DNA from: Bdellovibrionales bacterium
Lineage (GTDB): Bacteria > Bdellovibrionota > Bdellovibrionia > Bdellovibrionales > Bdellovibrionaceae
Reading direction: 5' to 3'
Length of the DNA stretch: 64,000 bases
Assembly: GCA_018266295.1 (NCBI GenBank)
Contig: JAFEAQ010000011.1
Location: 1,091,626 to 1,155,625, forward strand
Positions 49,688 through 57,618 of the stretch are shown here, piece by piece (the stretch's first letter is position 1; each line of letters starts with the position of its first letter). A model generated the notes under the pieces. It worked only from the letters and a program-made list of their open reading frames with translations. It was not told where the DNA came from and ran no database searches. Made by a program: the position numbers and the translations under genes.

Positions 49688-49921
49688 ATGAAAAAAGAAG
49701 ATCAAAAACTTTCTACTTCTAAACGCAAAATCAAATGCCCACAATGTGGGCGTTTGACGTTTTTCTCCTCTGAAAATCCCTTTCGACCCTTCTGTTCTGA
49801 GCGTTGCCGTATGCTCGATCTTGGACAGTGGGCTGATGAATCTTATCGCATCCCGATTGAACAGAGTAACGTCTCCAGTGAACTCGAGATTCCTGACGAA
49901 GACGCCGATAATTTTCAATAG
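49688..49921 (+). CDS. yacG: DNA gyrase inhibitor YacG-type zinc protein
   Basis: 77 residues. Zinc ligands Cys17, Cys20, Cys36 and Cys40 in [12 protein letters not shown] and [24 protein letters not shown], the full YacG signature. YacG binds GyrB and inhibits gyrase in E. coli. It has a Lys-rich N-terminus and an acidic C-terminus (EDADNF). No coaE is next to it, unlike in enterics. Identification from the motif is strong. Confidence 0.88.
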   Translation: MKKEDQKLSTSKRKIKCPQCGRLTFFSSENPFRPFCSERCRMLDLGQWADESYRIPIEQSNVSSELEIPDEDADNFQ

Positions 49922-50017
49922 TGCTCACTTTTTGATGTTGACGAAATCTTGTTTTTGTCTTTTCATTGTGCTCATTAGAGGAAGAGTTAAACAACATTGA
50001 CACAATGAGGAGTCAAA

Positions 50018-50290
50018 ATGAATAAAGCTCAATTGATCGAAAAGATCGCTACTGAAACTAAAACTTCTAAAGCTCAAGCTGAAGCAATCTTGGATTGCGC
50101 TATCGAGAACATCAAAAAAACTGTTAAAAAAGGTGATGATGTTAAGTTGGTTGGTTTCGGTACATTCACAAAAGCTAAGCGTAAAGCTCGCACTGGCCGT
50201 AACCCACAAACTGGTAAAGCAATCAAAATCCCAGCTTCTTGGGCTCCAAAATTCCGCGCTGGCGCTGAATTCAAATCAATGGTTAAGTAA
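50018..50290 (+). CDS. HU family DNA-binding protein
   Basis: 90 residues with AGGAG 7 bases before the ATG. The full HU fold: LIEKIATETKTSKAQAEAILDCAIENIKKTVKKGDDVKLVGFGTF, the arm TKAKRKARTGRNPQTGKAIKI and the closing ASWAPKFRAGAEFKSMV. It bends and compacts DNA. Which HU or IHF subunit it replaces cannot be told. CATTGTG and CACAATG arms flank the leader (about 49967 and 50001), which could form a hairpin or autoregulatory site. Confidence 0.96.
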   Translation: MNKAQLIEKIATETKTSKAQAEAILDCAIENIKKTVKKGDDVKLVGFGTFTKAKRKARTGRNPQTGKAIKIPASWAPKFRAGAEFKSMVK

Positions 50291-50310
50291 TTAGTTACTG
50301 ACTAATGATT

Positions 50311-50344
50311 AAAAAAAGGATCGCGAGAGCGATCCTTTTTTTTT
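50311..50344 (+). terminator. Bidirectional terminator after HU
   Basis: Arms AAAAAAAGGATCGC / GCGATCCTTTTTTTTT with loop GAGA-type. It ends the HU gene 21 bases after its stop, and its A/T symmetry lets it serve the converging matrixin gene as well. Confidence 0.94.
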
Positions 50345-50370
50345 GCTTTGAACCGTATGTGCTAAAGAAT

Positions 50371-51102
50371 TCAGGCGGCCTTTCTCAAGCCACCATAAAT
50401 TGCCAGAGGCAACAACATCAGAGCCAGCACTACAGCAAACATCCCACCGCTCGGTGGACGTGGTGAACCCACGGTCGTCACTAGTCCACACCCCATCATC
50501 TTGTCTTGTCCCAGCTCATTTCGGGGATACAAATAGCTCACGCCATCAATGTCATCCTGAGCGAGAGCCAAGTGAGTTTTTGCGCTTGCATTATAATACA
50601 TCAAAGCATTCGGATCTTGAGAGTGCCCGAGCCCCAAAATGTGCCCCACTTCGTGAGCAATAATCACGAGCAAAAGAGAGCGATCAAATCCTGAGATATT
50701 CGCACTACCTCCTGACACATTCAGATAGAGCAATCCCGTTGCAACGTAATTTCCTGATGGAGTCGGCAGAGCTGCTGCGGGAACATAGTTCTGGTCAGCT
50801 CCGGTCACACCTTGAAAGTTGGGTTCGCAGTACACGGTCGTTGGATTTCCCGTTACGGTACTTGTCGTAGATCCATTGTAAGAGATCTTCACTCTGCTCG
50901 TGGCAACGTTGTTCCAAACTTTGACGGCATCGGTGATCAAGCCCGGAATGTCCATAGAAGCGGGACAGTTTGCGGTGTTCACGTTGAATAAGATTTCTGG
51001 ATCTTGCCAGCCTAAGAAATCAGGATTCGTCGTCACAAGTGTGAACGCTGAACAGAACCACGGGAGCAGGATTATTGGGATGAAAATAAAAATATTTTTC
51101 AT
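50371..51102 (-). CDS. Matrixin-like metalloprotease with C-terminal GC-membrane-Arg tail
   Basis: 243 residues. Signal peptide (FIFIPIILLPWFCSAFT). The full matrixin zinc motif HEVGHILGLGHSQD (H-E-x-x-H-x-x-G-x-x-H) and Met-turn NALMYY are in a typical M10A catalytic domain. The last 40 residues read MGCGLVTTVGSPRPPSGG followed by a 17-residue membrane helix (FAVVALALMLLPLAIYG-like) and GLRKAA, resembling the GC - helix - basic tail of MYXO-CTERM-type sorting signals. It overlaps the upstream barrel gene by one base, so the two are one unit. An exported protease anchored by its C-terminus is the likely product. Confidence 0.85.
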   Translation of the reverse strand: MKNIFIFIPIILLPWFCSAFTLVTTNPDFLGWQDPEILFNVNTANCPASMDIPGLITDAVKVWNNVATSRVKISYNGSTTSTVTGNPTTVYCEPNFQGVTGADQNYVPAAALPTPSGNYVATGLLYLNVSGGSANISGFDRSLLLVIIAHEVGHILGLGHSQDPNALMYYNASAKTHLALAQDDIDGVSYLYPRNELGQDKMMGCGLVTTVGSPRPPSGGMFAVVLALMLLPLAIYGGLRKAA

Positions 51103-51704
51103 TAAAAGCCTCCGCCAAAGCGATAGTCATAAGTGAGCATCAGGTCTTCACTGCGTTTGTCAGACATTGCGCCTTCGATAATCACATCCAGTCCAAAACG
51201 CGAGTTTTCGAGATTCCAAGCCAGCCCCGTATTGAGTGTCACATTTTGCACCGTCACGCTTTTTCCCGGCAGACCAAATGTTGCAGTCCCCGTTCCGTTA
51301 CTCAGAACAGTCGTCCCGCCTTTTCCTTGAATGGTATAGCGAATCAGACCGGGCCCGACGAACCACTCCCAACCGGAAAAGCCACGGTCCGCAAAGTTCT
51401 GTCCGAACGGAAAATACAAATGCATCATCGTATTTTTTGCAGAGTCAGCCGCCGATTCGCGAGCAATCGGTGTGATACTGAAACGCCCTGCTAAATACCA
51501 GTCATAGGTAATAGCGACGTCGTACTTCAAATTGAGTGCATACATGCTGGTGCCGAGAAAACCTGCATCCCCAGAGGGTTTGTTCGCAACACGATTCAAA
51601 GAGTTTTGCGAAAAATAACCAACGCCTCCGTAAAATGCCTTGCTCTTAAATGCTAACGCGGGCGCGCAAAGGGCCAGGGAAGCTGCGAAGATCAGAAGCT
51701 TCAT
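51102..51704 (-). CDS. Small outer-membrane beta-barrel protein
   Basis: 200 residues from the ATG at 51704; the ATG 12 bases earlier sits too close to AAGG. Signal peptide (LLIFAASLALCAPALA). Strands such as YDVAITYDWYLAGRFSITP, EWFVGPGLIRYTIQG and FGLDVIIEGAMSDK give a barrel ending in LTYDYRFGGGF. Coupled by TAATG to the matrixin-like gene, which suggests a joint envelope role, for instance a protease and its outer-membrane partner. No family name. Confidence 0.75.
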   Translation of the reverse strand: MKLLIFAASLALCAPALAFKSKAFYGGVGYFSQNSLNRVANKPSGDAGFLGTSMYALNLKYDVAITYDWYLAGRFSITPIARESAADSAKNTMMHLYFPFGQNFADRGFSGWEWFVGPGLIRYTIQGKGGTTVLSNGTGTATFGLPGKSVTVQNVTLNTGLAWNLENSRFGLDVIIEGAMSDKRSEDLMLTYDYRFGGGF

Positions 51705-51768
51705 GAAAATCACCATCCTTGTGACTGAAACACTCTTATGTTAGCCTCATTTCACCGAGGAATTCATC

Positions 51769-52743
51769 ATGAAAAAAATTGGCGTATATACATCTGGCGG
51801 AGATGCTCCTGGTATGAATGCTGCCATTCGAGCAGTGGTTCGTATGGGAATTGCGAAAGGTCTTGAGGTCTACGGAATCTATCAAGGTTACGTCGGCATG
51901 ATCGAAGGAAATATTTCGCAACTACAACTGCGTGATGTTGCCAACATCATTCAGCGCGGAGGCACGGTTTTAAAAACCGGCCGCTCTGCCGAATTCATGA
52001 AACCGGAGTACCGCAAAAAAGCGGCCGACAACCTCCGGGCTCATGGCATCGAAGGCTTGGTGTGTATTGGTGGTGACGGTTCTTACCGTGGAGCCCATGC
52101 GCTCTGGGAAGAACATAAAATTCCTGTCGTCGGTATTCCTGGCACTATTGATAACGACATTTTCGGCTCGGATAACACGATCGGCTTTGACACAGCGGTA
52201 AATACCGCTCTCGATGCCATCGATAAAATCCGCGACACCGCTGCCAGCCACGACCGCCTGTTCATCGTTGAAGTGATGGGCCGAAACTCTGGTCATATTG
52301 CTTCGCATGTGGGCCTTGCCGGTGGTGCGGAAGAAATCTTCACACCAGACGCCAACACCACTGTTGATAAAGCTGTGGAAAGAATCAAAGAATCCATGAA
52401 ACGCGGAAAAACGAGTTCGATCATTGTCGCAGCCGAGGGGCAAAAGCCCGGCCGTGCTTATGATTTAGCCGAAGCGATCCGTAAAAAATCGGGCCTTGAT
52501 GCCAAAGTCTGCATTCTCGGTCACATTCAGCGCGGTGGTAGCCCGACTGCGAGCGATCGTATCCTAGCTTCACGCATGGGAGCTGCCGCAGTTGAAACAT
52601 TGCTAGCGGGCCAATCCGACGTGATGGTCGGTACGGAAGCGGATAAGTTGATCACGATGTCGCTCGAAATTGTGACGAAATCCGAGAAAAAGAGCTCGAG
52701 TTCGATGGATCTCGTGAATCTTGCGGTGGCGTTGTCGATTTAA
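51769..52743 (+). CDS. pfkA: 6-phosphofructokinase
   Basis: 324 residues. ATP site GGDAPGMNAAIRAVV, GGDGSYRGA, catalytic GTIDNDIFGSDNTIGFDTA and VMGRNSGHIA are all in place; the size is that of the ATP-dependent PfkA group. It makes fructose-1,6-bisphosphate. Start has GAGG upstream (CCGAGGAATTCATC). A single gene divergent from the barrel and matrixin pair. A GC-rich intergenic region with hairpins follows. Confidence 0.95.
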   Translation: MKKIGVYTSGGDAPGMNAAIRAVVRMGIAKGLEVYGIYQGYVGMIEGNISQLQLRDVANIIQRGGTVLKTGRSAEFMKPEYRKKAADNLRAHGIEGLVCIGGDGSYRGAHALWEEHKIPVVGIPGTIDNDIFGSDNTIGFDTAVNTALDAIDKIRDTAASHDRLFIVEVMGRNSGHIASHVGLAGGAEEIFTPDANTTVDKAVERIKESMKRGKTSSIIVAAEGQKPGRAYDLAEAIRKKSGLDAKVCILGHIQRGGSPTASDRILASRMGAAAVETLLAGQSDVMVGTEADKLITMSLEIVTKSEKKSSSSMDLVNLAVALSI

Positions 52744-53103
52744 TTCGCTTTGTGGTGGCTCCGCACTTCTTCCTGCATCCTGCAATCAGGGCTTCCGCCC
52801 CGAACCCCGCTTCCTGACGGCCGTCCGGGCCGTCAGGCTCTCGTAACAGAGACATTCTTACTTGTTCAGTACTTGTATTCTGTATTCATTCCCTCCTGAG
52901 CACGATGCTCAGGAGGCCCCGTTCTCATGGATGGACGGCCCTCGCTGTTCCCCTCACTGGGCGGACGAGCCAAAAACCAAAGGGGCGAGCGTGCACTTCT
53001 CGAACGAAACTCGTCATTTCCTCTTCTTCACGCCGTAAATAAAAATTGACCGAACCTCTCGTGATTGCAATCATTTGCAATATAGAAACAGGAGTCTAAA
53101 AAT
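52744..53103. other. GC-rich intergenic region with two strong hairpins
   Basis: 360 bases after pfkA. It holds two perfect inverted repeats: CCTGACGGCC - GTCCG - GGCCGTCAGG (52813-52837) and an 11-base stem CCTCCTGAGCA - CGA - TGCTCAGGAGG (52892-52916). Neither is followed by a T run. The stretch between 52780 and 53030 is richer in G and C than the genes around it and has no coding frame with a ribosome site. It may end pfkA transcription, encode a structured RNA, or be a REP-like element. The livK promoter must lie at its right end. Confidence 0.5.
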
Positions 53104-54225
53104 ATGAAAAAAATGATCATCGCTCTCCTCATGGTTTTGCCGTTGATGGGTGCATGTACTAAGAAAAGCAACGAGATCCTTGTCGGAGAATACGGTTCTT
53201 TGACTGGTAACGACGCGACTTTCGGTCTTTCTACGAACAAAGGCCTGCGCATGGCCTTTGAAGAAGTGAACGCTGCCGGCGGTATCAATGGCAAAAAAAT
53301 CAAGCTCATCACTATTGATGACCAAGGTAAGAGCGATGAGGCTGCTGCGGCAGTCACTCGTTTAATCACCCAGGATAACGTTGTTGCCATCATCGGTGAA
53401 GTTGCCAGCGGCCGTTCTAAAGCCGGCGCTCCGATTGCGCAAAAGCACCAGATCCCGATGATCACTCACGCTTCGACAAATCCAACTGTGACTCAAGTGG
53501 GCGATTATATCTTCCGTACTTGTTTCATCGATCCATTCCAAGGTTTTGTTGTTGCCAAATTCGCGAACCAAAACTTGAAAGCGAAAAAAGCAGCCGTTCT
53601 TCGTGACGTGAAATCTGAATACTCTGTTGGCTTGGCGGACGTGTTCGTGACTGAGTTCAAAAAAATGGGCGGCGAGATCGTCACTGATCTTAGCTATCAA
53701 GGGAACGATATCGATTTTAAAGCGCAATTGACTCAAATCCGCTCTAAAAATCCGGATGTGATCTTTATCCCTGGCTACTACACTGAAGTCGGCTTGATTG
53801 CACAACAAGCTCGTCAGCTTGGCATCAAAGCCGCTCTTTTGGGTGGCGACGGCTGGGACTCTGCTCGTTTGAGCGAAATTGGTAAAGATGCTATCAACGG
53901 TAGCTACTACTCAAATCACTACACGACTGAATCAACAGATCCATTGGTTGTTGATTTCGTTAAAAAGTTCAAAGAGAAGTACAACGAAACTCCGGACGTC
54001 ATGGCTGCTTTGGCTTACGATGCCGGCAAGATTTTGGCAGCGGCAATGGCTCGCACGAAAGAAGTGACTCCTAAAAATATCCGTGACGAAATTGCTAAAA
54101 CCAAGGACTTCCCTGGTGTGACTGGTAAAATCAGTTTGAATGCAGACCGCAACGCCGATAAGAGCGCTGTGATCGTGCAAGTTCAGGGTCCTGAACGTAA
54201 ATTCATCACCACTATTGCTCAGTAA
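53104..54225 (+). CDS. livK: Branched-chain amino-acid ABC transporter, substrate-binding lipoprotein
   Basis: 373 residues. Lipoprotein signal ending in LMGAC (Cys18), followed by a periplasmic-binding fold: ILVGEYGSLTGNDATFGLSTNKGLRMAFEEVNAAGGINGKKI, DNVVAIIGEVASGRSKAGAPIAQKHQIPMI and FIPGYYTEVGLIAQQARQLGIKAALLGGDGWD match LivJ/LivK. It binds Leu, Ile, Val or a related amino acid and delivers it to LivHM. Since this is a Gram-negative with a full lipoprotein pathway, the anchor is expected in the periplasm. First gene of livKHMGF. Confidence 0.93.
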   Translation: MKKMIIALLMVLPLMGACTKKSNEILVGEYGSLTGNDATFGLSTNKGLRMAFEEVNAAGGINGKKIKLITIDDQGKSDEAAAAVTRLITQDNVVAIIGEVASGRSKAGAPIAQKHQIPMITHASTNPTVTQVGDYIFRTCFIDPFQGFVVAKFANQNLKAKKAAVLRDVKSEYSVGLADVFVTEFKKMGGEIVTDLSYQGNDIDFKAQLTQIRSKNPDVIFIPGYYTEVGLIAQQARQLGIKAALLGGDGWDSARLSEIGKDAINGSYYSNHYTTESTDPLVVDFVKKFKEKYNETPDVMAALAYDAGKILAAAMARTKEVTPKNIRDEIAKTKDFPGVTGKISLNADRNADKSAVIVQVQGPERKFITTIAQ

Positions 54226-54233
54226 GGATCAGC

Positions 54234-55136
54234 ATGCAGGATTTTATTCAGCACTTGATTAACGGTATTAGCCTCGGAAGTATTTATGCACTCATCGCTC
54301 TTGGCTATACAATGGTGTATGGAATCCTGCAGATGATCAATTTCGCCCACGCAGACGTTTACATGGTGGGCGCGTTTACCGCATATTACGCGGCGAAATG
54401 GATGGGCCTGGAGAATTCTCCCGGCCTTTCGACTTTAGCGATCTTATTAGTTTCAGCTATGGTTGTTTGTAGCCTCTTGGGTCTTGCCATTGAGCGCTTT
54501 GCTTATCGCCCTCTCCGTAACTCTCCGAAGCTGAATGTTTTGATTACCGCTATCGGTGTGAGTTTGCTTTTAGAATTTTCTGGCCAAGTGATTTTTGGCG
54601 CCGATCCCAAAGTCTTTCCTGAAGTCATGAAAGATTTTGTGATCAGCAGTTTCGGCGGCATCGATTTGAAATCCTCCGATGTCACCGTTCTCGGAGTCAG
54701 CCTCATTGCCATGGTGGCTTTGACCTTCATCATTCAAAAAACTAAAACCGGTCGTGCAATGCGCGCGGTAAGCACCAATGCTCCTGTGGCAGCAATGCTC
54801 GGTGTGAATACAAACAGAATTATTTCTTTTACCTTCATCGTGGGTTCGTCATTGGCGGCGATCGGTAGCATTCTGGTCGGCATGAAGTACCCTAAGATCG
54901 AGCCACTCATGGGCATGATGATCGGGATGAAGGCCTTCGTTGCAGCCGTTCTCGGTGGCATCGGCAATATTCAAGGCGCGGTTCTTGGTGCGCTGATCAT
55001 GGGCCTGTCTGAAGAATTGGTGGTTGCTTACTTGTCCAGCACCTATCGTGATGCTTTGGCTTTCGGTATCTTGATCGTAATTTTGATTCTGAAGCCTGCG
55101 GGCCTTCTCGGTAAGTACACGGTGGAGAAAGTATGA
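54234..55136 (+). CDS. livH: Branched-chain amino-acid ABC transporter permease LivH
   Basis: 300 residues, eight or so membrane helices. GSIYALIALGYTMVYGILQMINFAHADVYMVGAF is the LivH signature, and IQGAVLGALIMGLSEEL follows the loop with the ABC-coupling motif. Starts 8 bases after livK with AAGGA upstream and overlaps livM by 4 bases. Confidence 0.95.
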   Translation: MQDFIQHLINGISLGSIYALIALGYTMVYGILQMINFAHADVYMVGAFTAYYAAKWMGLENSPGLSTLAILLVSAMVVCSLLGLAIERFAYRPLRNSPKLNVLITAIGVSLLLEFSGQVIFGADPKVFPEVMKDFVISSFGGIDLKSSDVTVLGVSLIAMVALTFIIQKTKTGRAMRAVSTNAPVAAMLGVNTNRIISFTFIVGSSLAAIGSILVGMKYPKIEPLMGMMIGMKAFVAAVLGGIGNIQGAVLGALIMGLSEELVVAYLSSTYRDALAFGILIVILILKPAGLLGKYTVEKV

Positions 55137-56098
55137 TTCGTGCTTTCAAGGCCCCCCTGGCTTCGTTGATCGTATTGCTCGTACTAGGTGTGATTCTCGA
55201 TTTTGGGTTTAATGCTTACATTCAATTGATGACTCTGTTTGTGATCATCAATGCGATCATGGCGATGAGCTTGAATCTTGTGAATGGTTATACCGGTCAA
55301 TTTTCATTGGGCCATGCGGGCTTTATGGCGATTGGAGCTTATGTCGCTGCCTTCTTAAGTACCACCTACCCCTTCTTTGCGACTCCGTTTGGAATTATCT
55401 TTACTTCTATCGGTGGCGGTTTGCTCGCAGCCTTTGCCGGCTGGCTCGTAGGTCTGCCTTCTTTGCGTTTGAAAGGCGACTACCTAGCAATCGTGACTTT
55501 GGGCTTTGGTGAAATCATTCGCGTGGCTCTGCTAAACATGGAATCTCTGGGCGGTGCGCGCGGGATTTCGGGCATTCCTTCTTTTCCGAATTTTTTAACA
55601 AGTTACAGCTATGCCGTTGTCTGGGCTTTGATTTGCTTCTTTGTCATCTGGCGATTGGTTCATAGCAGTCATGGCCGCGGGTTCCTGAGTGTGCGTGAAG
55701 ACGAAATCGCCGCTCAAGCCATGGGCATTAATACGACGCAAATGAAAGTTCGTGCTTTCGTTCTTTCAAGCTTCTTTGCCGGTGTGGCAGGTTCTTTATT
55801 CTCTTATGTGACAAACTTTATCAGTCCTTCCACGTTTACATTCCTGCTGAGCGTGAATGCCGTCATCATGGTGGTTCTCGGTGGCATGGGTAGTATGACA
55901 GGTTCGATAGCGGCGGCTGTGTTTATCACCGCGATGCCGGAGCTTCTGCGCTCTTTGCAGGATATTACCGGTATCGACCTACGCATGGTGATTTATTCTT
56001 TATTGCTGATTCTTGTAATGATTCTTCGACCTAAAGGCCTCTTCGGCGAAAATGAAATCACCGACATTTGGAGAAAATATGTCCGCAAATCTGCTTGA
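55133..56098 (+). CDS. livM: Branched-chain amino-acid ABC transporter permease LivM
   Basis: 321 residues, polytopic. AMSLNLVNGYTGQFSLGHAGFMAIGAYVAA and LRLKGDYLAIVTLGFGEIIRV are LivM hallmarks; GRGFLSVREDEIAAQAMGIN is the coupling segment to the ATPases. The start overlaps the livH stop codon by 4 bases (ATGA), and the livG start lies inside its last 20 bases. Confidence 0.95.
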   Translation: MIRAFKAPLASLIVLLVLGVILDFGFNAYIQLMTLFVIINAIMAMSLNLVNGYTGQFSLGHAGFMAIGAYVAAFLSTTYPFFATPFGIIFTSIGGGLLAAFAGWLVGLPSLRLKGDYLAIVTLGFGEIIRVALLNMESLGGARGISGIPSFPNFLTSYSYAVVWALICFFVIWRLVHSSHGRGFLSVREDEIAAQAMGINTTQMKVRAFVLSSFFAGVAGSLFSYVTNFISPSTFTFLLSVNAVIMVVLGGMGSMTGSIAAAVFITAMPELLRSLQDITGIDLRMVIYSLLLILVMILRPKGLFGENEITDIWRKYVRKSA

Positions 56099-56849
56099 AG
56101 TGAAAAACATCACCATGCAGTTCGGCGGTCTCAAGGCCGTGGACTCGCTTTCGTTTTCAATTCCAAAGGGACAGCTGGCGGGATTGATCGGCCCGAATGG
56201 CGCCGGCAAAACGACGGTCTTTAATATGCTGACCGGTGTTTACCAGCCAACAAAAGGCGAAATCCTTTTGAATGGCGAAAATCTGGTAGGCAAGAAGCCT
56301 TATCAGATCTCGCATCTCGGAATGACTCGCACGTTTCAGAATATCCGTTTGTTTAAGAGTCTCACGGTGCTTGAAAACGTTTTGATCGCGACTCATCAGC
56401 ACATCAGTTACGGTTTGCGTGACTCTGTCTTGTTGACGAAGAAATTTCAAACGCAAGAAGCTGACATGCACGACAAAGCGATGTCGCTCTTAAAAATATT
56501 CCATCTTGAAAGCAAAGCTCAGGAAAAGGCCGGATCACTGCCCTACGGTGAGCAGCGCAAGCTTGAAATCGTTCGCGCCATGGCAACGGATCCAAGCCTG
56601 ATTTTACTGGATGAGCCGGCCGCCGGGATGAATCACTCTGAAACTCATCATTTGATGGAGACTATTGCTAAGATCCGCCAAGATTTCAAACTGACGATTC
56701 TTTTGATTGAACACGATATGAAACTTGTGATGGGTATCTGTGAAAACATCACGGTGATCGATCACGGTGTAAAAATCGAAGAAGGTGCGGCGAAGAAGAT
56801 CCAAACTTCTGAAAAAGTTATTCAAGCCTACTTGGGAGTCGAAGCATGA
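56079..56849 (+). CDS. livG: Branched-chain amino-acid ABC transporter ATPase LivG
   Basis: 256 residues from the ATG at 56079, with GGAG 5 bases upstream; an in-frame start 27 bases earlier lies within livM and lacks a site. Walker A GPNGAGKTT, Q-loop FQNIRLFKSL, signature LPYGEQRKLEIVRA (Tyr in place of Ser, as is usual in LivG) and Walker B LILLDEPAAGMN; H-loop LIEHDM. It powers LivHM. Confidence 0.95.
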   Translation: MSANLLEVKNITMQFGGLKAVDSLSFSIPKGQLAGLIGPNGAGKTTVFNMLTGVYQPTKGEILLNGENLVGKKPYQISHLGMTRTFQNIRLFKSLTVLENVLIATHQHISYGLRDSVLLTKKFQTQEADMHDKAMSLLKIFHLESKAQEKAGSLPYGEQRKLEIVRAMATDPSLILLDEPAAGMNHSETHHLMETIAKIRQDFKLTILLIEHDMKLVMGICENITVIDHGVKIEEGAAKKIQTSEKVIQAYLGVEA

Positions 56850-57559
56850 GCCGCGTCCTAATGAGCGTACAAAATCTGGAAGTCTATTACGGCGCCATTC
56901 ATGCGGTTAAAGGCATTAACTTCGAGGTTTATGAAGGTGAAATCGTTTCTCTGATCGGCAGCAATGGTGCGGGTAAAACCACCACTTTGCGTGCTATTTG
57001 TGGTTTGGCGCAGGCTCAAGGCAAAGTGATGCTCGACGGAAAGCCTTTGCTAGATATCCCAGTGCATGAGCGTGTTCACCATGGAATTGCGCAATCGCCT
57101 GAAGGCCGCGGGATTTTTCAGAACCTCACGGTGCTTGAGAACCTGCAAATGGGTGCTTACTCGCGCAAAGACACTGCAAATATTCAAAAAGACATTGAGC
57201 GCTGCTTTACACTCTTTCCGCGTTTAAAAGAACGCATTAGCCAAGTGGCGGGAACGCTTTCCGGTGGTGAACAGCAAATGCTCGCCATTTCACGCGCGAT
57301 TATGTGTAAGCCGAAGTTGTTGCTGCTCGATGAGCCTTCTTTGGGTTTAGCTCCGAAGATTGTTTCTCAGATCTTCGAGATTATTAAAAAGCTCAACTCC
57401 GAAGGCATGACGATTCTTTTGGTGGAGCAAAACGCGAATCAAGCATTGAAAATCGCGCATCGTGCTTATGTGCTTGAAACCGGCCGCATTACTCTGAGTG
57501 GCTCGGGCCAGGATCTTTTGACCAACGATGAAGTTCGTAAAAGCTACCTCGGCGTCTAG
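56846..57559 (+). CDS. livF: Branched-chain amino-acid ABC transporter ATPase LivF
   Basis: 237 residues. Walker A GSNGAGKTT, signature LSGGEQQMLAISRA, Walker B LLLLDEPSLGLAP, H-loop LLVEQNANQALKI. It partners with LivG in the transporter. The start overlaps livG by 4 bases (ATGA). It is the last gene; a terminator follows 9 bases after its stop codon. Confidence 0.96.
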   Translation: MSRVLMSVQNLEVYYGAIHAVKGINFEVYEGEIVSLIGSNGAGKTTTLRAICGLAQAQGKVMLDGKPLLDIPVHERVHHGIAQSPEGRGIFQNLTVLENLQMGAYSRKDTANIQKDIERCFTLFPRLKERISQVAGTLSGGEQQMLAISRAIMCKPKLLLLDEPSLGLAPKIVSQIFEIIKKLNSEGMTILLVEQNANQALKIAHRAYVLETGRITLSGSGQDLLTNDEVRKSYLGV

Positions 57560-57567
57560 CAGAAAAG

Positions 57568-57598
57568 AAAAAGGGAAGGTTTTCACCTTCCCTTTTTA
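57568..57598 (+). terminator. Terminator of livKHMGF
   Basis: Stem AAAAGGGAAGG / CCTTCCCTTTT with loop TTTTCA and a T-rich tail. It ends the liv operon and, being A-rich on its left arm, may also stop the converging gene whose stop codon is at 57619. Confidence 0.94.
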
Positions 57599-57618
57599 TT
57601 CTTAGCTCTTCTCAGAAA

